From Alistipes sp. (lineage in GTDB: Bacteria; Bacteroidota; Bacteroidia; Bacteroidales; Rikenellaceae): a stretch of DNA of 64,000 bases. The position numbers were made by a program, and so were the translations under genes. The notes under the pieces were generated by a model. The model saw only the letters and a list, made by a program, of their open reading frames with translations, had not been told where the DNA came from and searched no databases. Shown in pieces: positions 9,284 through 19,191 of the stretch. Every line of letters begins with the position of its first letter. Position 1 is the stretch's first letter. The stretch covers positions 1 to 64,000 of the forward strand of contig JAITWH010000013.1 of assembly GCA_031285405.1 (NCBI GenBank). Direction: 5' to 3'.

Positions 9284-10423
9284 TTATTTGATGCGGAGGT
9301 TGCGGCCGAGGCGGAGGGTGGTGGTTCGGCTTATTTTGTTTAGCTCGCAGAGGCGGGTTACAGTCGTCTTGTAGCGTAGGGCGAGGGCTAACAGGGTGTC
9401 TCCGCTTACTATTTTGTGGTAGGTGGGGTCGGGGGCTTCGGCGACGGGTTGTGCGGCGGCAGGCTCGGCGGGTTGCGAGGGAGTGGGGGACTCAGTGGAC
9501 GTTGTCTGATTCTCCGCGTAGCTTAATTCGCTGCGGCCGTTGCCGCCTAACAGGACGGAGTCAGGGGTGGGGGTGGGTTCGTCGGGGTCCTCCTCGATGC
9601 CCTCTACGAAGCGGGAGCGGATGTTGAAGAAGTCTCGGCGCAACACGAAGGTGCTGCGGCGCAGGGTGCCGTCGGTGAAGTCGATGATGCGCTCGGGGTC
9701 GAAACTCTGGTCGCTGTATCGCGTCTCGAAGTGGAGGTGGTTGGCCGACGCGCGGCCCGTGCGCCCGCCGTAGCCGATCACCTGGCCCGCGCGCACCCAC
9801 TCGTCGGCAACGACGGCGCGGCGCGACAGGTGGGCGTAGTAGGTTTCGAGGCCGTTGGCGTGGCGGACGATCACCAAGTTGCCGAAGCCGCCCGAGTTCC
9901 AGCGCGAGAATCGCACTATGCCGTCGAACGCCGCGAAGATGGGTTGGCCGTGGGCCACGGCGATGTCGACGCCGTTGTGGTCGCGTCGTCCGCGTCGTCC
10001 GTACTTCGACATCACACGTCCGTGGGCCGGTGCGCGAAAGGCGTCGACGAGGCTGTCGGTCAGGCGGAGAGTGGTGCGGGCCGGCAGGTCGGAGAGCTCG
10101 GTGCCGCGGTAGGCGAAGAGGCGCACCGTGTCCCAGCTCACTCCGAAGGCGGGCAGGCTGCGCAGGTAGAACGGGTTCGTCGGGATGAAACGGAAGGTGC
10201 CGTCGGCGAAGGTCACTATGCGCACGTCGCCGCGGTCGGTCTTTATTGTGTCGGTCGGGGTGTGGGGGATGTTGGCTCGGCTTAGGGTGACCTGCTGGGC
10301 AATTGAAAATTGAGAATTGAAAATTGAAAATGTGGCTAACGCAGCGATATATATATATATGCGTCTCGTATTTATTTGTATACTCCAATTTCTCATCGTT
10401 CTCCTCGTGTTGCGTTGCTTCAT
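9284..10423 (-). CDS. M23 family peptidase with C-terminal LysM; exact start uncertain
   Basis: RDHNGVDIAVAHGQPIFAAFDGIVRFS...GNLVIVRHANGLETYYAHLS...NHLHFE; YHKIVSGDTLLALALRYKTTVTRLCELN. Confidence 0.85.
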   Translation of the reverse strand: MKQRNTRRTMRNWSIQINTRRIYIYIAALATFSIFNSQFSIAQQVTLSRANIPHTPTDTIKTDRGDVRIVTFADGTFRFIPTNPFYLRSLPAFGVSWDTVRLFAYRGTELSDLPARTTLRLTDSLVDAFRAPAHGRVMSKYGRRGRRDHNGVDIAVAHGQPIFAAFDGIVRFSRWNSGGFGNLVIVRHANGLETYYAHLSRRAVVADEWVRAGQVIGYGGRTGRASANHLHFETRYSDQSFDPERIIDFTDGTLRRSTFVLRRDFFNIRSRFVEGIEEDPDEPTPTPDSVLLGGNGRSELSYAENQTTSTESPTPSQPAEPAAAQPVAEAPDPTYHKIVSGDTLLALALRYKTTVTRLCELNKISRTTTLRLGRNLRIK

Positions 10424-10600
10424 TTTTGATTTTCAATTACTATAAGGTAGATCCCTCGTCGGCCTGCGGCCTCTGTCGGGATGACTTGCGGAACGCCGGG
10501 GCGTTGCGGTTTTTAATCATGAATCATGAATCATGAATCGCGGTGTGCTTCGCACGTATATAATGTTGCGTTAGCACTAACCACTAATCACTGACCACTA

Positions 10601-10744
10601 AATCGCTGCCGGCGTTCCGACCATTTTCAATTTTCAATTTTCCACTTTCAATTACTATGCGGTAGATCCCTCGTCGCTTCGCTCTGTCGGGATGACATTT
10701 TATGCTGCGTAGCTCATTTTCAACTTTCAATTTTCCACTTTCAA
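10601..10744. repeat. Intergenic repeat mosaic, diverged copy of the 83-bp unit
   Basis: AAATCGCTGCCGGCGTTCCGACCATTTTCAATTTTC...GTAGATCCCTCGTCGCTTCGCTCTGTCGGGATGAC. Confidence 0.85.
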
Positions 10745-10745
10745 T

Positions 10746-13187
10746 TTATCGGACGTTTGCTATGCTGATGATGTCGGCGAAGACTCCGGCGGCGGTGACG
10801 TCGTCGCCCGCTCCGTAGCCCTTGATCTCCATCGGGTAGTCTTTGTAGCGCTCGGTGGTGAGCAGGATCACGTTGTTGCTGCCGTCGAGCTCGTAGAACG
10901 GACTGCGCGAGTCGACCTCACGGAGCGCGACGCTTGCGCGACCCCCCTCCATCGTGGCGACGAAGCGCCAGCGCAAGCCCTTGGCCACGAGCTCTTTGCG
11001 CCGTTTCTCGAAGTCGGCGTCGAGCCCGGGCACGGCGGCCCAGAAGTCGTCTAACGTGCCGGCGAAGTACTTCTCGGGTATGAAGAGTTGCGCGGCGATG
11101 TCGCCCATGTCTAACCGGTAGCCCGCCTCGCGCGAGAGGATCACAAGTTTTCGCATCACATCCTTGCCGCTCAGGTCGATGCGCGGGTCGGGCTCGGCGT
11201 AGCCCGCCTCGACGGCGCGGCGAATCGTGGCGCTGAAGGGCACCGTGTCGCTCATCTCGTTGAAGATGAAGTTGAGGGTGCCGCTCACCACAGCCTCGAT
11301 GCGCAGGATGCGGTCGCCGCTGCCCACAAGGTCGCCTATCGTCTTGATGATCGGCAGGCCCGCGCCGACGTTGGTCTCGAACAGGAACTTGGCTCCGCGT
11401 TTGCGTGCCGTCGACTTGAGCGCCACGTAGTTGTCGTAGTCGCCCGAGGCCGCAACCTTGTTGGCCGCCACCACCGACACGTTGTGGCTCAGCAGCTCGC
11501 GGTAGGTGGACGCCACGGCGTCGTTGGCCGTGCAGTCGACGAACACGGGGTTGAAGGTGTTGAGACCCACTATGGCGTCGCGGTAGCTCTCCGTCGACGA
11601 GGGCTCCCCATCGGCGTCCAACTGCTCGCGCCATGTGGCGAGGTCGATGCCGGCGCGGTTCATGATATATTTGCGCGAGTTGGCGATGCCCACCACCCGC
11701 ACCTGCAGTGAGTTCTCCTTCTGGAACTTGGGTTGCTGCTGGCGGATCTGCTCCAACAGGCTGCGCCCCACCGTGCCGACTCCCGCGACGAAGAGGTTGA
11801 GCACCTGATAGTCCCACAGCAGGAACGAGTCGTGGAGCGCGCCCAGCGCCTTGCGCAGGTTGACGGCCTCGATGACGAACGAGATATTGGTCTCCAACGC
11901 CCCTTGTGCGCACGAGATCACGCTGATGCCGCTGCGTCCGAGGGTGTCGAAGAGTTTGGCCGACACTCCCACCCGTCCGCGCATGTTCTCGCCCACCACC
12001 GCCACCGTGGCCAGGTCGTAGGTGGGGGTTATCTCGTTGATCTCGCCCTGGCGGATCTCCTGCGCGAACTCGTCGGACAGCACTCGCACCGAGGCCGCGC
12101 CATCCTCGTGCCTCACGCCGATCGAGGTGCTGCTCTCGCTCGACGCCTGCGACACGAAGAAGACGCTGATGCCCGCCTTGGACAGCGCCTTGAAAATGCG
12201 ATAGTTGACGCCGATCACCCCAACCATGCCGAGGCCGCGCACCGTGATGAGGCAGGTGTCGCCGATCGACGATATCCCTTTTATTATCTTGGCGCCGTCG
12301 CCGTCGTCCGGAGCCGACGAAATATATGTTCCGGGCGAGTCGGCGTTGAAGGTGTTGCGCACGCGGATGGGGATGTTCTTCTGGTACACAGGAAAAATCG
12401 TCGACGGAAACAGCACCTTTGCGCCGAAGTTGCACAGCTCCATCGCCTCGCCGAAGGTCAGACGCTCGATCAGGTAGGTGTTGTCGATGATGCGCGGGTC
12501 GGCGCTGCGGAAGCCGTCGACGTCGGTCCAGATCTCAAGCACGCTTGCGTCCAACGCCGCAGCGACTATGGCGCCCGTGTAGTCGGAGCCGCCGCGTCCG
12601 AGGGTCGTGGTGTCGCCCGTCGTGGCGTCGGCCGCTATGAATCCTCCCATCACGGCTATGTGCGGCTTGTGGCTGAAGGCCTCCCGCACGAGCTTCTCCG
12701 TCAGGGCAAGGTCGACAACGTGCTTCGAGTAGTAGGGGTGGGTCTTGATCATCGCGCGCGCGTCGAACAGCTCCGCTCCCGCGATCATCCCCGCAACGAT
12801 CACCGACGAGAGCCGCTCGCCGTAGCCCAACACCGTGTCGCGGGTCTTGGGCGAGAGGTCGCGGATCAGAAACACGCCGCGCAGAATGTTGCCCAACTCT
12901 CCCAACAGCGCCTCGACGGCCTGTGCTGTCTCTTTGCGCTTTTCGGGCAGCGACGTCGCCGCGACCATCGCAGTGTGGCGCGCAGTCAACGCCTCGAACT
13001 CTTTTTCGTACGCCGAGTCGCCCCTGTGGGCCGTGACGGCCAGCGAGAGCAACTCGTCTGTCACCCCACCCAACGCCGAAACCACAACCACAACGTCGTC
13101 AGTGGCGGAAAGAACTATTTTTTTGACGAGCCCGGCAGCCTCGGCACTCCCAACCGAACTGCCACCGAATTTCATTACCTTTGTCAT
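10746..13187 (-). CDS. thrA: Bifunctional aspartate kinase / homoserine dehydrogenase I
   Basis: MTKVMKFGGSSVGSAEAAG at N-term; homoserine dehydrogenase C-terminal half. Confidence 0.95.
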   Translation of the reverse strand: MTKVMKFGGSSVGSAEAAGLVKKIVLSATDDVVVVVSALGGVTDELLSLAVTAHRGDSAYEKEFEALTARHTAMVAATSLPEKRKETAQAVEALLGELGNILRGVFLIRDLSPKTRDTVLGYGERLSSVIVAGMIAGAELFDARAMIKTHPYYSKHVVDLALTEKLVREAFSHKPHIAVMGGFIAADATTGDTTTLGRGGSDYTGAIVAAALDASVLEIWTDVDGFRSADPRIIDNTYLIERLTFGEAMELCNFGAKVLFPSTIFPVYQKNIPIRVRNTFNADSPGTYISSAPDDGDGAKIIKGISSIGDTCLITVRGLGMVGVIGVNYRIFKALSKAGISVFFVSQASSESSTSIGVRHEDGAASVRVLSDEFAQEIRQGEINEITPTYDLATVAVVGENMRGRVGVSAKLFDTLGRSGISVISCAQGALETNISFVIEAVNLRKALGALHDSFLLWDYQVLNLFVAGVGTVGRSLLEQIRQQQPKFQKENSLQVRVVGIANSRKYIMNRAGIDLATWREQLDADGEPSSTESYRDAIVGLNTFNPVFVDCTANDAVASTYRELLSHNVSVVAANKVAASGDYDNYVALKSTARKRGAKFLFETNVGAGLPIIKTIGDLVGSGDRILRIEAVVSGTLNFIFNEMSDTVPFSATIRRAVEAGYAEPDPRIDLSGKDVMRKLVILSREAGYRLDMGDIAAQLFIPEKYFAGTLDDFWAAVPGLDADFEKRRKELVAKGLRWRFVATMEGGRASVALREVDSRSPFYELDGSNNVILLTTERYKDYPMEIKGYGAGDDVTAAGVFADIISIANVR

Positions 13188-13282
13188 AACGGAAATTTTT
13201 TTCTCAAACCGCAAATCTACAAAAAAATAGCTATTTTTACGTTATTTTTGGCAAATCCCCTGTGGATTTAGCTACGCGGAAT

Positions 13283-13539
13283 GTTACTTTTTGCAAATCC
13301 AAAAAGTAACCAAAAAGATTGCCGGAACGCCGGCGGCGTTTTTTTGTTTACGGTATTTTGCGGTTGCACGCAGTGCAACACTATTTTAGATGAAATTCTG
13401 ACTCTGAAAATAAATTTTCAAGATCAGAATTTCATCTAAAATAGTAGCAGGGCATTCGCCCTGCCGCAAAATTCCGAGTACTCAAAATCGAGAAACGAAG
13501 TTTCTCTAAAAATTTTTGGGCGACTTTTTTAAAAGTCGC
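13283..13539. repeat. Dense cluster of perfect hairpins including a predicted cloverleaf (13351-13476)
   Basis: Hairpins 13283-13310, 13363-13379, 13380-13445 (22-bp arms plus inner 7-bp stem), 13447-13464, 13490-13506, 13520-13539; outer stem 13351-13363/13464-13476. Confidence 0.85.
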
Positions 13540-13564
13540 GGTTGCGTATAATTGCGTGTAAAAA

Positions 13565-14293
13565 ATGTTGAGAACGACGATTACGGACTATGTAGGTGTG
13601 TTTGACAATCCGGTTGGGGTTTTTCGGAGTTTGGGGGAGCCGGTTGTTGAGCGTGATGTTTATGGCTTGCCGAGGATGTGGGTTGGTAATAGTGCCGCGG
13701 TTTTTGTCTATGCGGACGGGGCGGGGTGTCGGCGTTTTTTGAAGTGTTATGTTCGTCCTAATCCTCATTTGCGGAGTGTGTATGGCTATGTGGAGGGGCG
13801 GCGGCCGGCGTTGCTTCCTCGGGTTCGGCTGTTGAGGGATGAGTTGTTTGTTCACACGGCGGGCGGCGAGGCGGGGTGGGTCGACGTTGTGGAGGGGGAG
13901 TGGACGGCGGGGCCGACACTCGATGTGGCGGTGGCGCGTGCGGGGCGGGCGGGCGACGTGGGGCGTCTGGGGGCGCTTGCCGATGCTTTCGATGTGATGT
14001 GGCGTGAGCTCTCCGCCGCCGAGTGGGCACATGGCGACCTCAAGCCTGAGAATATCGTTGTGCGCGAAGATGGGACGTTGGGCCTGATAGATTGCGACGC
14101 GATGTGGATTCCCGAGTTGGCGGGCTGTCGGGCGGCCGAGTTGGGCACTCCGGGTTGGCGCGATCCGCGGCGCACGGCCGAGTGGTTCGACAAGGGGATC
14201 GACGACCACCCCGCGCGCATCATCTCGACCGGCCTTCGTGATCTTGTTGGGCAGCCGGGGCTTTATGGGCGGTTTGTTGTGCCGGAGATTTGA
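13565..14293 (+). CDS. Minimal protein kinase-like protein
   Basis: FLKCY Lys; AHGDLKPENIVVREDGTLGLIDCDAMWIPEL catalytic and metal-binding loops; ELGTPGWRDPRR. Confidence 0.75.
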   Translation: MLRTTITDYVGVFDNPVGVFRSLGEPVVERDVYGLPRMWVGNSAAVFVYADGAGCRRFLKCYVRPNPHLRSVYGYVEGRRPALLPRVRLLRDELFVHTAGGEAGWVDVVEGEWTAGPTLDVAVARAGRAGDVGRLGALADAFDVMWRELSAAEWAHGDLKPENIVVREDGTLGLIDCDAMWIPELAGCRAAELGTPGWRDPRRTAEWFDKGIDDHPARIISTGLRDLVGQPGLYGRFVVPEI

Positions 14294-14339
14294 AAATTTT
14301 CCTTACATTTGCAAATCAATCGAACCCGAACCGATAACA

Positions 14340-15194
14340 ATGTACAGCGCGCCCATCACCAGACTTCATCCCACTGCCTTTATTCTGCTTGTCGACCGTT
14401 CGGGGTCGATGGCCGAGCGGATCGTTTTCGGCGGCGTCGAGATGGCCAAGTCGCGCGCTGTGACTCTGGTCGCAGGCTCGTTTATCGACGAACTGTTGTA
14501 TCGCGCACGCCGCGAGGATGGCACGCGGGACTACTACGACATCGCCGTGTTGGGCTACTCGGGCGAAGGGGTGCGTTCGCTGGTCTCGGCCGAGGGGGAG
14601 TTTGTGCGCCCTTCGCGTCTTGCGGCGGCGGGTCCGCTCCGGAGCGAGAACGTCGTTCGCGAGAGGCTCCTGCCCTCGGGGCGCAGCGTGGTGGCGGTCA
14701 CTCGGCAAAGCGTCTGGTTCGACGAGTTGGCCTCGGGGGTGACTCCCATGTGCGGGGCTTTGGGAGAGGCGTTGGCGCTGGCCGGCAGGTGGTGCAGGCG
14801 CAACTCTACGAGCTACCCTCCCACAGTGATCAACATCACCGATGGCGAACCCTCCGACGGCGACGACGACAGGGTGCGCGACCTGGCCCGACGCATTCGT
14901 GCGACCTCGACGGCCGACGGGGAGACAATACTTATGAATATACATCTGGCGCGTGCGAGTGGCGTTGAGGCTCCGGTGCTCTTTCCCGCGTCGTTGTCCG
15001 AGCTGCCCGACCATCGTTACGCGCGGCTGCTGTGGGACGCTTCGAGCGAGATGCCGGTGGGGTACGCGGAGACGATTCGCGCGATGAAGGGCGGCGGCGA
15101 GGCGGGGGCGTTTCGAGCTGTGGGTTGGGGCAGTCACATCGGCGAGGTGGCCGCGATGATGAATATCGGCTCTGTAAATTCGGTGATGCTGTGA
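14340..15194 (+). CDS. vWA-domain protein (TerY-like)
   Basis: FILLVDRSGSM MIDAS motif, TPMCGAL, INITDGEPSDGDDD. Confidence 0.82.
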   Translation: MYSAPITRLHPTAFILLVDRSGSMAERIVFGGVEMAKSRAVTLVAGSFIDELLYRARREDGTRDYYDIAVLGYSGEGVRSLVSAEGEFVRPSRLAAAGPLRSENVVRERLLPSGRSVVAVTRQSVWFDELASGVTPMCGALGEALALAGRWCRRNSTSYPPTVINITDGEPSDGDDDRVRDLARRIRATSTADGETILMNIHLARASGVEAPVLFPASLSELPDHRYARLLWDASSEMPVGYAETIRAMKGGGEAGAFRAVGWGSHIGEVAAMMNIGSVNSVML

Positions 15195-16294
15195 TAGTTA
15201 CGATCGGACAATATATGGAGACGCTCACCTCGTCCGACGGGCGCACGCGGACGTTGCACAGGTTGCGGCCTCTTCTCGGGGAGGATGGTCAGCTCCTCTT
15301 CTCGATGCCGGGTCACGGACTTGTGGACTTTGAGGTCGAGGCGCGCGGCGAAAAGTTGACCCTGCGCTGTCCGTTGAGGTGCGATGGGCCGGCGGTGGCG
15401 AGGCTGCGGGCTCTGGCTGCGCGCGACAGGGGGCTTGGCGGGAGATTCTTTTCGGAGTGGAGATTGTTGGAGGGCGAGCTGGTGCTGTTCGACGCTCTGG
15501 GGTGGCCGGTCGAGGTGGACGTGATGGTGCGGCCGACGCCTGTGGGGATGCCACTTGCCGATTTTGTCGCCTCGGCGGTGGTTCGTGGCGACACAGACGC
15601 TATTCGTGCCGCCATGCAGTCGTTCGGGGAGTTGGCCGTGTGGGCGCGACGCATGGATCGCGGAGTCGCGCCGACAAAGATAGTCGCCTCGCCCGAGGGG
15701 GCGCTGTCGGTGATCGCCTTCTCGGCCGACGACTGGAGCGAACGGATATTCGAGATGCTGCAACGGGCGGCCGAGGCGCCGCAAAACGCAGGTTACGACT
15801 TCGGCGAGGGCGAGGGGGTGCGATTGGTGCGCGACGACGGGGGCGGATGGAGGTATGTCGACGGCTCGGGTTGCGCCGTCGTCGAGGGTGTGTGGAGTCA
15901 TGCCGCACCCTTCCGCGCAGGCAGGGCCGAGGTCGAAACCGCTACGGGGCGCGGATTGATCGACACGAGGGGCAGGGAGCTGCTCGCGCCGGTGTACGAA
16001 GAGTTGGTGTGGGACGACCGGTGGGGAGTGGTGGTGGCGATGCGCGATGGCGAGTGGAGGCTCTTCGATCGCGACGGCAGGGTGCTCACCGCCGACGCCT
16101 GCGACTGGATCGGCGAGTGCTTCGAGGGGCTGATGCTCGCGGTGCGCGACGGCCGGTGCGGATTCCTCGACGTGTGCGGCCGCGAGGCGATACCGTTTAT
16201 GTACGACAGCGCCTCCTCATTCTCGGAGGGGTGCTCGGTGGCGACGCTTGGCCCCGAAACTTTTCTTGTCGACCGGCGCGGGGTGCGGATATAG
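15191..16294 (+). CDS. Degenerate kinase-like domain fused to WG-type repeats
   Basis: GTG start overlaps preceding stop (GTGA; ATG alternative at 15215); WG-like repeats GLIDTRGRELLAPVYEEL / EWRLFDRDGRVLTAD / CGFLDVCGREAIPFMYDS. Confidence 0.65.
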   Translation: MIVTIGQYMETLTSSDGRTRTLHRLRPLLGEDGQLLFSMPGHGLVDFEVEARGEKLTLRCPLRCDGPAVARLRALAARDRGLGGRFFSEWRLLEGELVLFDALGWPVEVDVMVRPTPVGMPLADFVASAVVRGDTDAIRAAMQSFGELAVWARRMDRGVAPTKIVASPEGALSVIAFSADDWSERIFEMLQRAAEAPQNAGYDFGEGEGVRLVRDDGGGWRYVDGSGCAVVEGVWSHAAPFRAGRAEVETATGRGLIDTRGRELLAPVYEELVWDDRWGVVVAMRDGEWRLFDRDGRVLTADACDWIGECFEGLMLAVRDGRCGFLDVCGREAIPFMYDSASSFSEGCSVATLGPETFLVDRRGVRI

Positions 16295-16458
16295 TGTGGT
16301 GGGGTCGGATGAAAAATTTGAGGGGCGCAGATCGCGGGAAAATGGCTCTCAAAGGTGTGTTTTCGCATAATCTTAATTTTTAATTCTTAATTTTTAATTG
16401 CTTTTTTGCTTAAACGAGCAAAAAAGCCTACTTTTGGGGGTTTTAAACATGCAGAAAA

Positions 16459-19092
16459 ATGGCAGACGAAATCATTGAAGGGGCCGAGGCTCCGGAAGAA
16501 AATAACGAACAGCAAACCGGCGACCAAACGACGGCAGCCGACGAACAGCAAACCGACGAAGTTCAGACCGCCGGAGAGCAGTTGGCGGGGGGCGGACGCA
16601 TAGTCGAGGTCAACATCACCGAGCAGATGAAGAGCGCCTACATCGACTACTCGATGTCGGTGATCGTGTCGCGCGCGCTGCCCGACGTGAGGGACGGCCT
16701 CAAGCCGGTGCACCGCCGAATCCTCTACGACATGTCGAACGAGTTGGGGCTCTACTCCGACAAGCCGCACAGGAAGAGCGCCCGTATCGTGGGGGACGTC
16801 TTGGGTAAGTTCCACCCCCACGGCGACGGCAGTGTGTATGACGCGATGGTGCGCATGGCCCAGGAGTGGAGTCTGCGCTATCCGCTGGTCGACGGTCAGG
16901 GTAACTTCGGGTCGCTCGACAACGACCCCCCCGCCGCAATGCGTTACACCGAGGCGAGGATGAGAAAGATCGCCGACGAGGTGATGAGCGACATCGACAA
17001 GGACACGATCGACTTCACCCTCAACTTCGACGACACGATGAACGAACCGACGGTGCTGCCGACGCGAGTTCCGCTGCTGCTCTGCAACGGCGCGAGCGGG
17101 ATCGCCGTCGGGATGGCCACCAACATGGCGCCCCACAACCTGGGCGAGGTGGTCGACGCCTGCGTGGCCTATATCGAGAAACCCGAGCTGGAGACGAGCG
17201 AACTGCTGGAGCACGTCAAGGGGCCCGACTTCCCCACCGGAGGTATCATATACGGCTACGAAGGGGTGCGCGAGGCGCTCGAAACGGGGCGCGGAAGGGT
17301 GATGATGAGGGGCAAGACCGACATCGAACTCACCCCGACGGGGCGCGAGATGATAGTCGTCACCGAGATACCGTATCAGGTCAACAAGGCCGACCTCATC
17401 AAGAAGATCGCCGATCTGATCAACGAAAAGAAGATCGAGGGAATATCGTACGTCAACGACGAGAGCGACCGCAAGGGGATGCGCATAGTGATCATCCTCA
17501 AACACGACGCCGTGGCGAGCGTGGTGCTCAATACCTTATATAAGATGACCGAGCTGCAGAAGTCGTTCGTGGTGAACAACATCGCGCTGGTCGACGGACG
17601 GCCCGTGTTGTTGAACCTCAAGGACATGGTGCGCGAGTTCGTCAAGCATCGTCACAACGTTGTGGTGCGCCGCACGAGGTTCGACCTGCGCAAGGCCGAG
17701 GAGAGGTTGCACATCGTGCAGGGTCTGCTCATCGCCCAGGACAACATCGACGAGGTGATCTCGATAATCCGCGGCTCGGAGAACACCGACACAGCCAAGC
17801 AGAGGTTGCAGGAGCGCTTCGGTCTCAGCGAGATTCAGTCGACGGAGATCGTCAACATGCGTCTGAGGGCCCTCACGGGTCTCGAACGAGGCAAGTTGCA
17901 GGACGAGCACGACGAACTGGTGCGCCGCATAGCCCGCTTCAACGAGATTCTGGGCAGCGAGGCCGAGCAGTACGGCGTCATTAAAGAGGAGCTTCTGGAG
18001 ATAAAAGCCAAGTACGGCGACGCCCGCCGCACGGAGATAGTGTACAGCGCCGAGGAGTTCAACCCCGAGGATTTCTACGCCGACGAGGAGATGGTGATCA
18101 CCATTTCGAGGATGGGCTACATCAAGCGCACCCCCCTGACCGACTACCGCACCCAGGCGAGGGGAGGCATCGGGGCGAAGGGTTCGGCGACGAGGGACGA
18201 GGACTTCATCGAACATCTGTACGTCGCCACGATGCACAACACCATGATGCTCTTCACCGAGAAGGGGAGGTGCTACTGGCTCAAGGTCTACAACATTCCC
18301 GAGGGGCCGCGCTCGGCAAAGGGGCGCGCGATTCAGAACCTGATTCAGATCGACCCCGACGACAAGGTGAGGGCATACATCAACGTCAAGCGATTGGACG
18401 ACAAGGAGTATGTCGACAACAACCACATCATAATGTGTACCCGCGAGGGGACGATCAAAAAGACGCTGCTTGAGGCATACTCGCGCCCGAGGCAGAACGG
18501 CGTCAACGCAATCACCATTCGCGAGAGCGACCAGCTCATCGAGGCCAAGTTGACGAGCGGCAGCGCCGAGGTGATGATTGCCTCCAACGCCGGCAAGGCA
18601 ATCCGCTTCAACGAAGCGACAGTCAGGCCGATAGGTCGCACGGGAGCAGGGGTGCGCGGCATCTCGCTCGGGGCGGACGAAGAGGTGATAGGCATGATCT
18701 GCATGGAGCCCGAGGATGGCAAGGATGTGTTGGTGCTGAGCGAAAAGGGCTACGGCAAGCGCACCGACCTCGACGAGTACCGCATCACCAACCGCGGCGG
18801 CAAGGGGGTCAAGACGATCAACGTCACCGAGAAGACGGGCGGCCTGATCTCCGTGCAGTCGGTGAGCGACGACGACGACCTGATGATCATCAACAAGAGC
18901 GGCATCACGATTCGCACCGCCGTGTCGGGAATCAGGGTTGCGGGTCGCGCGACGCAGGGGGTTCGCATCATCAACCTGCGCGAGGGCGACGGCATCGCGT
19001 CGGTGGTGGCCGTGCCCCGCAACGACGAGGAGGAAGCCGCAGACTCCGCGGAGACCGAAACCGGCGGCGAAACGACGGTCAATGAAAATTAA
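16459..19092 (+). CDS. gyrA: DNA gyrase subunit A
   Basis: [36 protein letters not shown]; GyrA C-terminal beta-pinwheel repeats. Confidence 0.97.
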   Translation: MADEIIEGAEAPEENNEQQTGDQTTAADEQQTDEVQTAGEQLAGGGRIVEVNITEQMKSAYIDYSMSVIVSRALPDVRDGLKPVHRRILYDMSNELGLYSDKPHRKSARIVGDVLGKFHPHGDGSVYDAMVRMAQEWSLRYPLVDGQGNFGSLDNDPPAAMRYTEARMRKIADEVMSDIDKDTIDFTLNFDDTMNEPTVLPTRVPLLLCNGASGIAVGMATNMAPHNLGEVVDACVAYIEKPELETSELLEHVKGPDFPTGGIIYGYEGVREALETGRGRVMMRGKTDIELTPTGREMIVVTEIPYQVNKADLIKKIADLINEKKIEGISYVNDESDRKGMRIVIILKHDAVASVVLNTLYKMTELQKSFVVNNIALVDGRPVLLNLKDMVREFVKHRHNVVVRRTRFDLRKAEERLHIVQGLLIAQDNIDEVISIIRGSENTDTAKQRLQERFGLSEIQSTEIVNMRLRALTGLERGKLQDEHDELVRRIARFNEILGSEAEQYGVIKEELLEIKAKYGDARRTEIVYSAEEFNPEDFYADEEMVITISRMGYIKRTPLTDYRTQARGGIGAKGSATRDEDFIEHLYVATMHNTMMLFTEKGRCYWLKVYNIPEGPRSAKGRAIQNLIQIDPDDKVRAYINVKRLDDKEYVDNNHIIMCTREGTIKKTLLEAYSRPRQNGVNAITIRESDQLIEAKLTSGSAEVMIASNAGKAIRFNEATVRPIGRTGAGVRGISLGADEEVIGMICMEPEDGKDVLVLSEKGYGKRTDLDEYRITNRGGKGVKTINVTEKTGGLISVQSVSDDDDLMIINKSGITIRTAVSGIRVAGRATQGVRIINLREGDGIASVVAVPRNDEEEAADSAETETGGETTVNEN

Positions 19093-19191
19093 GGGCTAAA
19101 AATTAAGAACTATTCGGAACTTATTAATAACTTTGACCGATAATTAAAACAGCGAATTTAGACAAACTGACAATAAAAAACCTCTGAAACC

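Noticed and set aside
13380-13445. 66-nt hairpin as terminal inverted repeats of an IS or MITE
   Set aside because: Arms are separated only by a short self-complementary loop, no transposase and no clear target-site duplication; kept only as a structured repeat.
17236-17250. Apparent preference for ATA before Tyr codons (ATATAT/ATATAC) as context-dependent codon bias
   Set aside because: Several Ile-Tyr pairs use ATCTAC (e.g. EIYSF, SIYGS, FIYGI in susC), so the pattern is not consistent.
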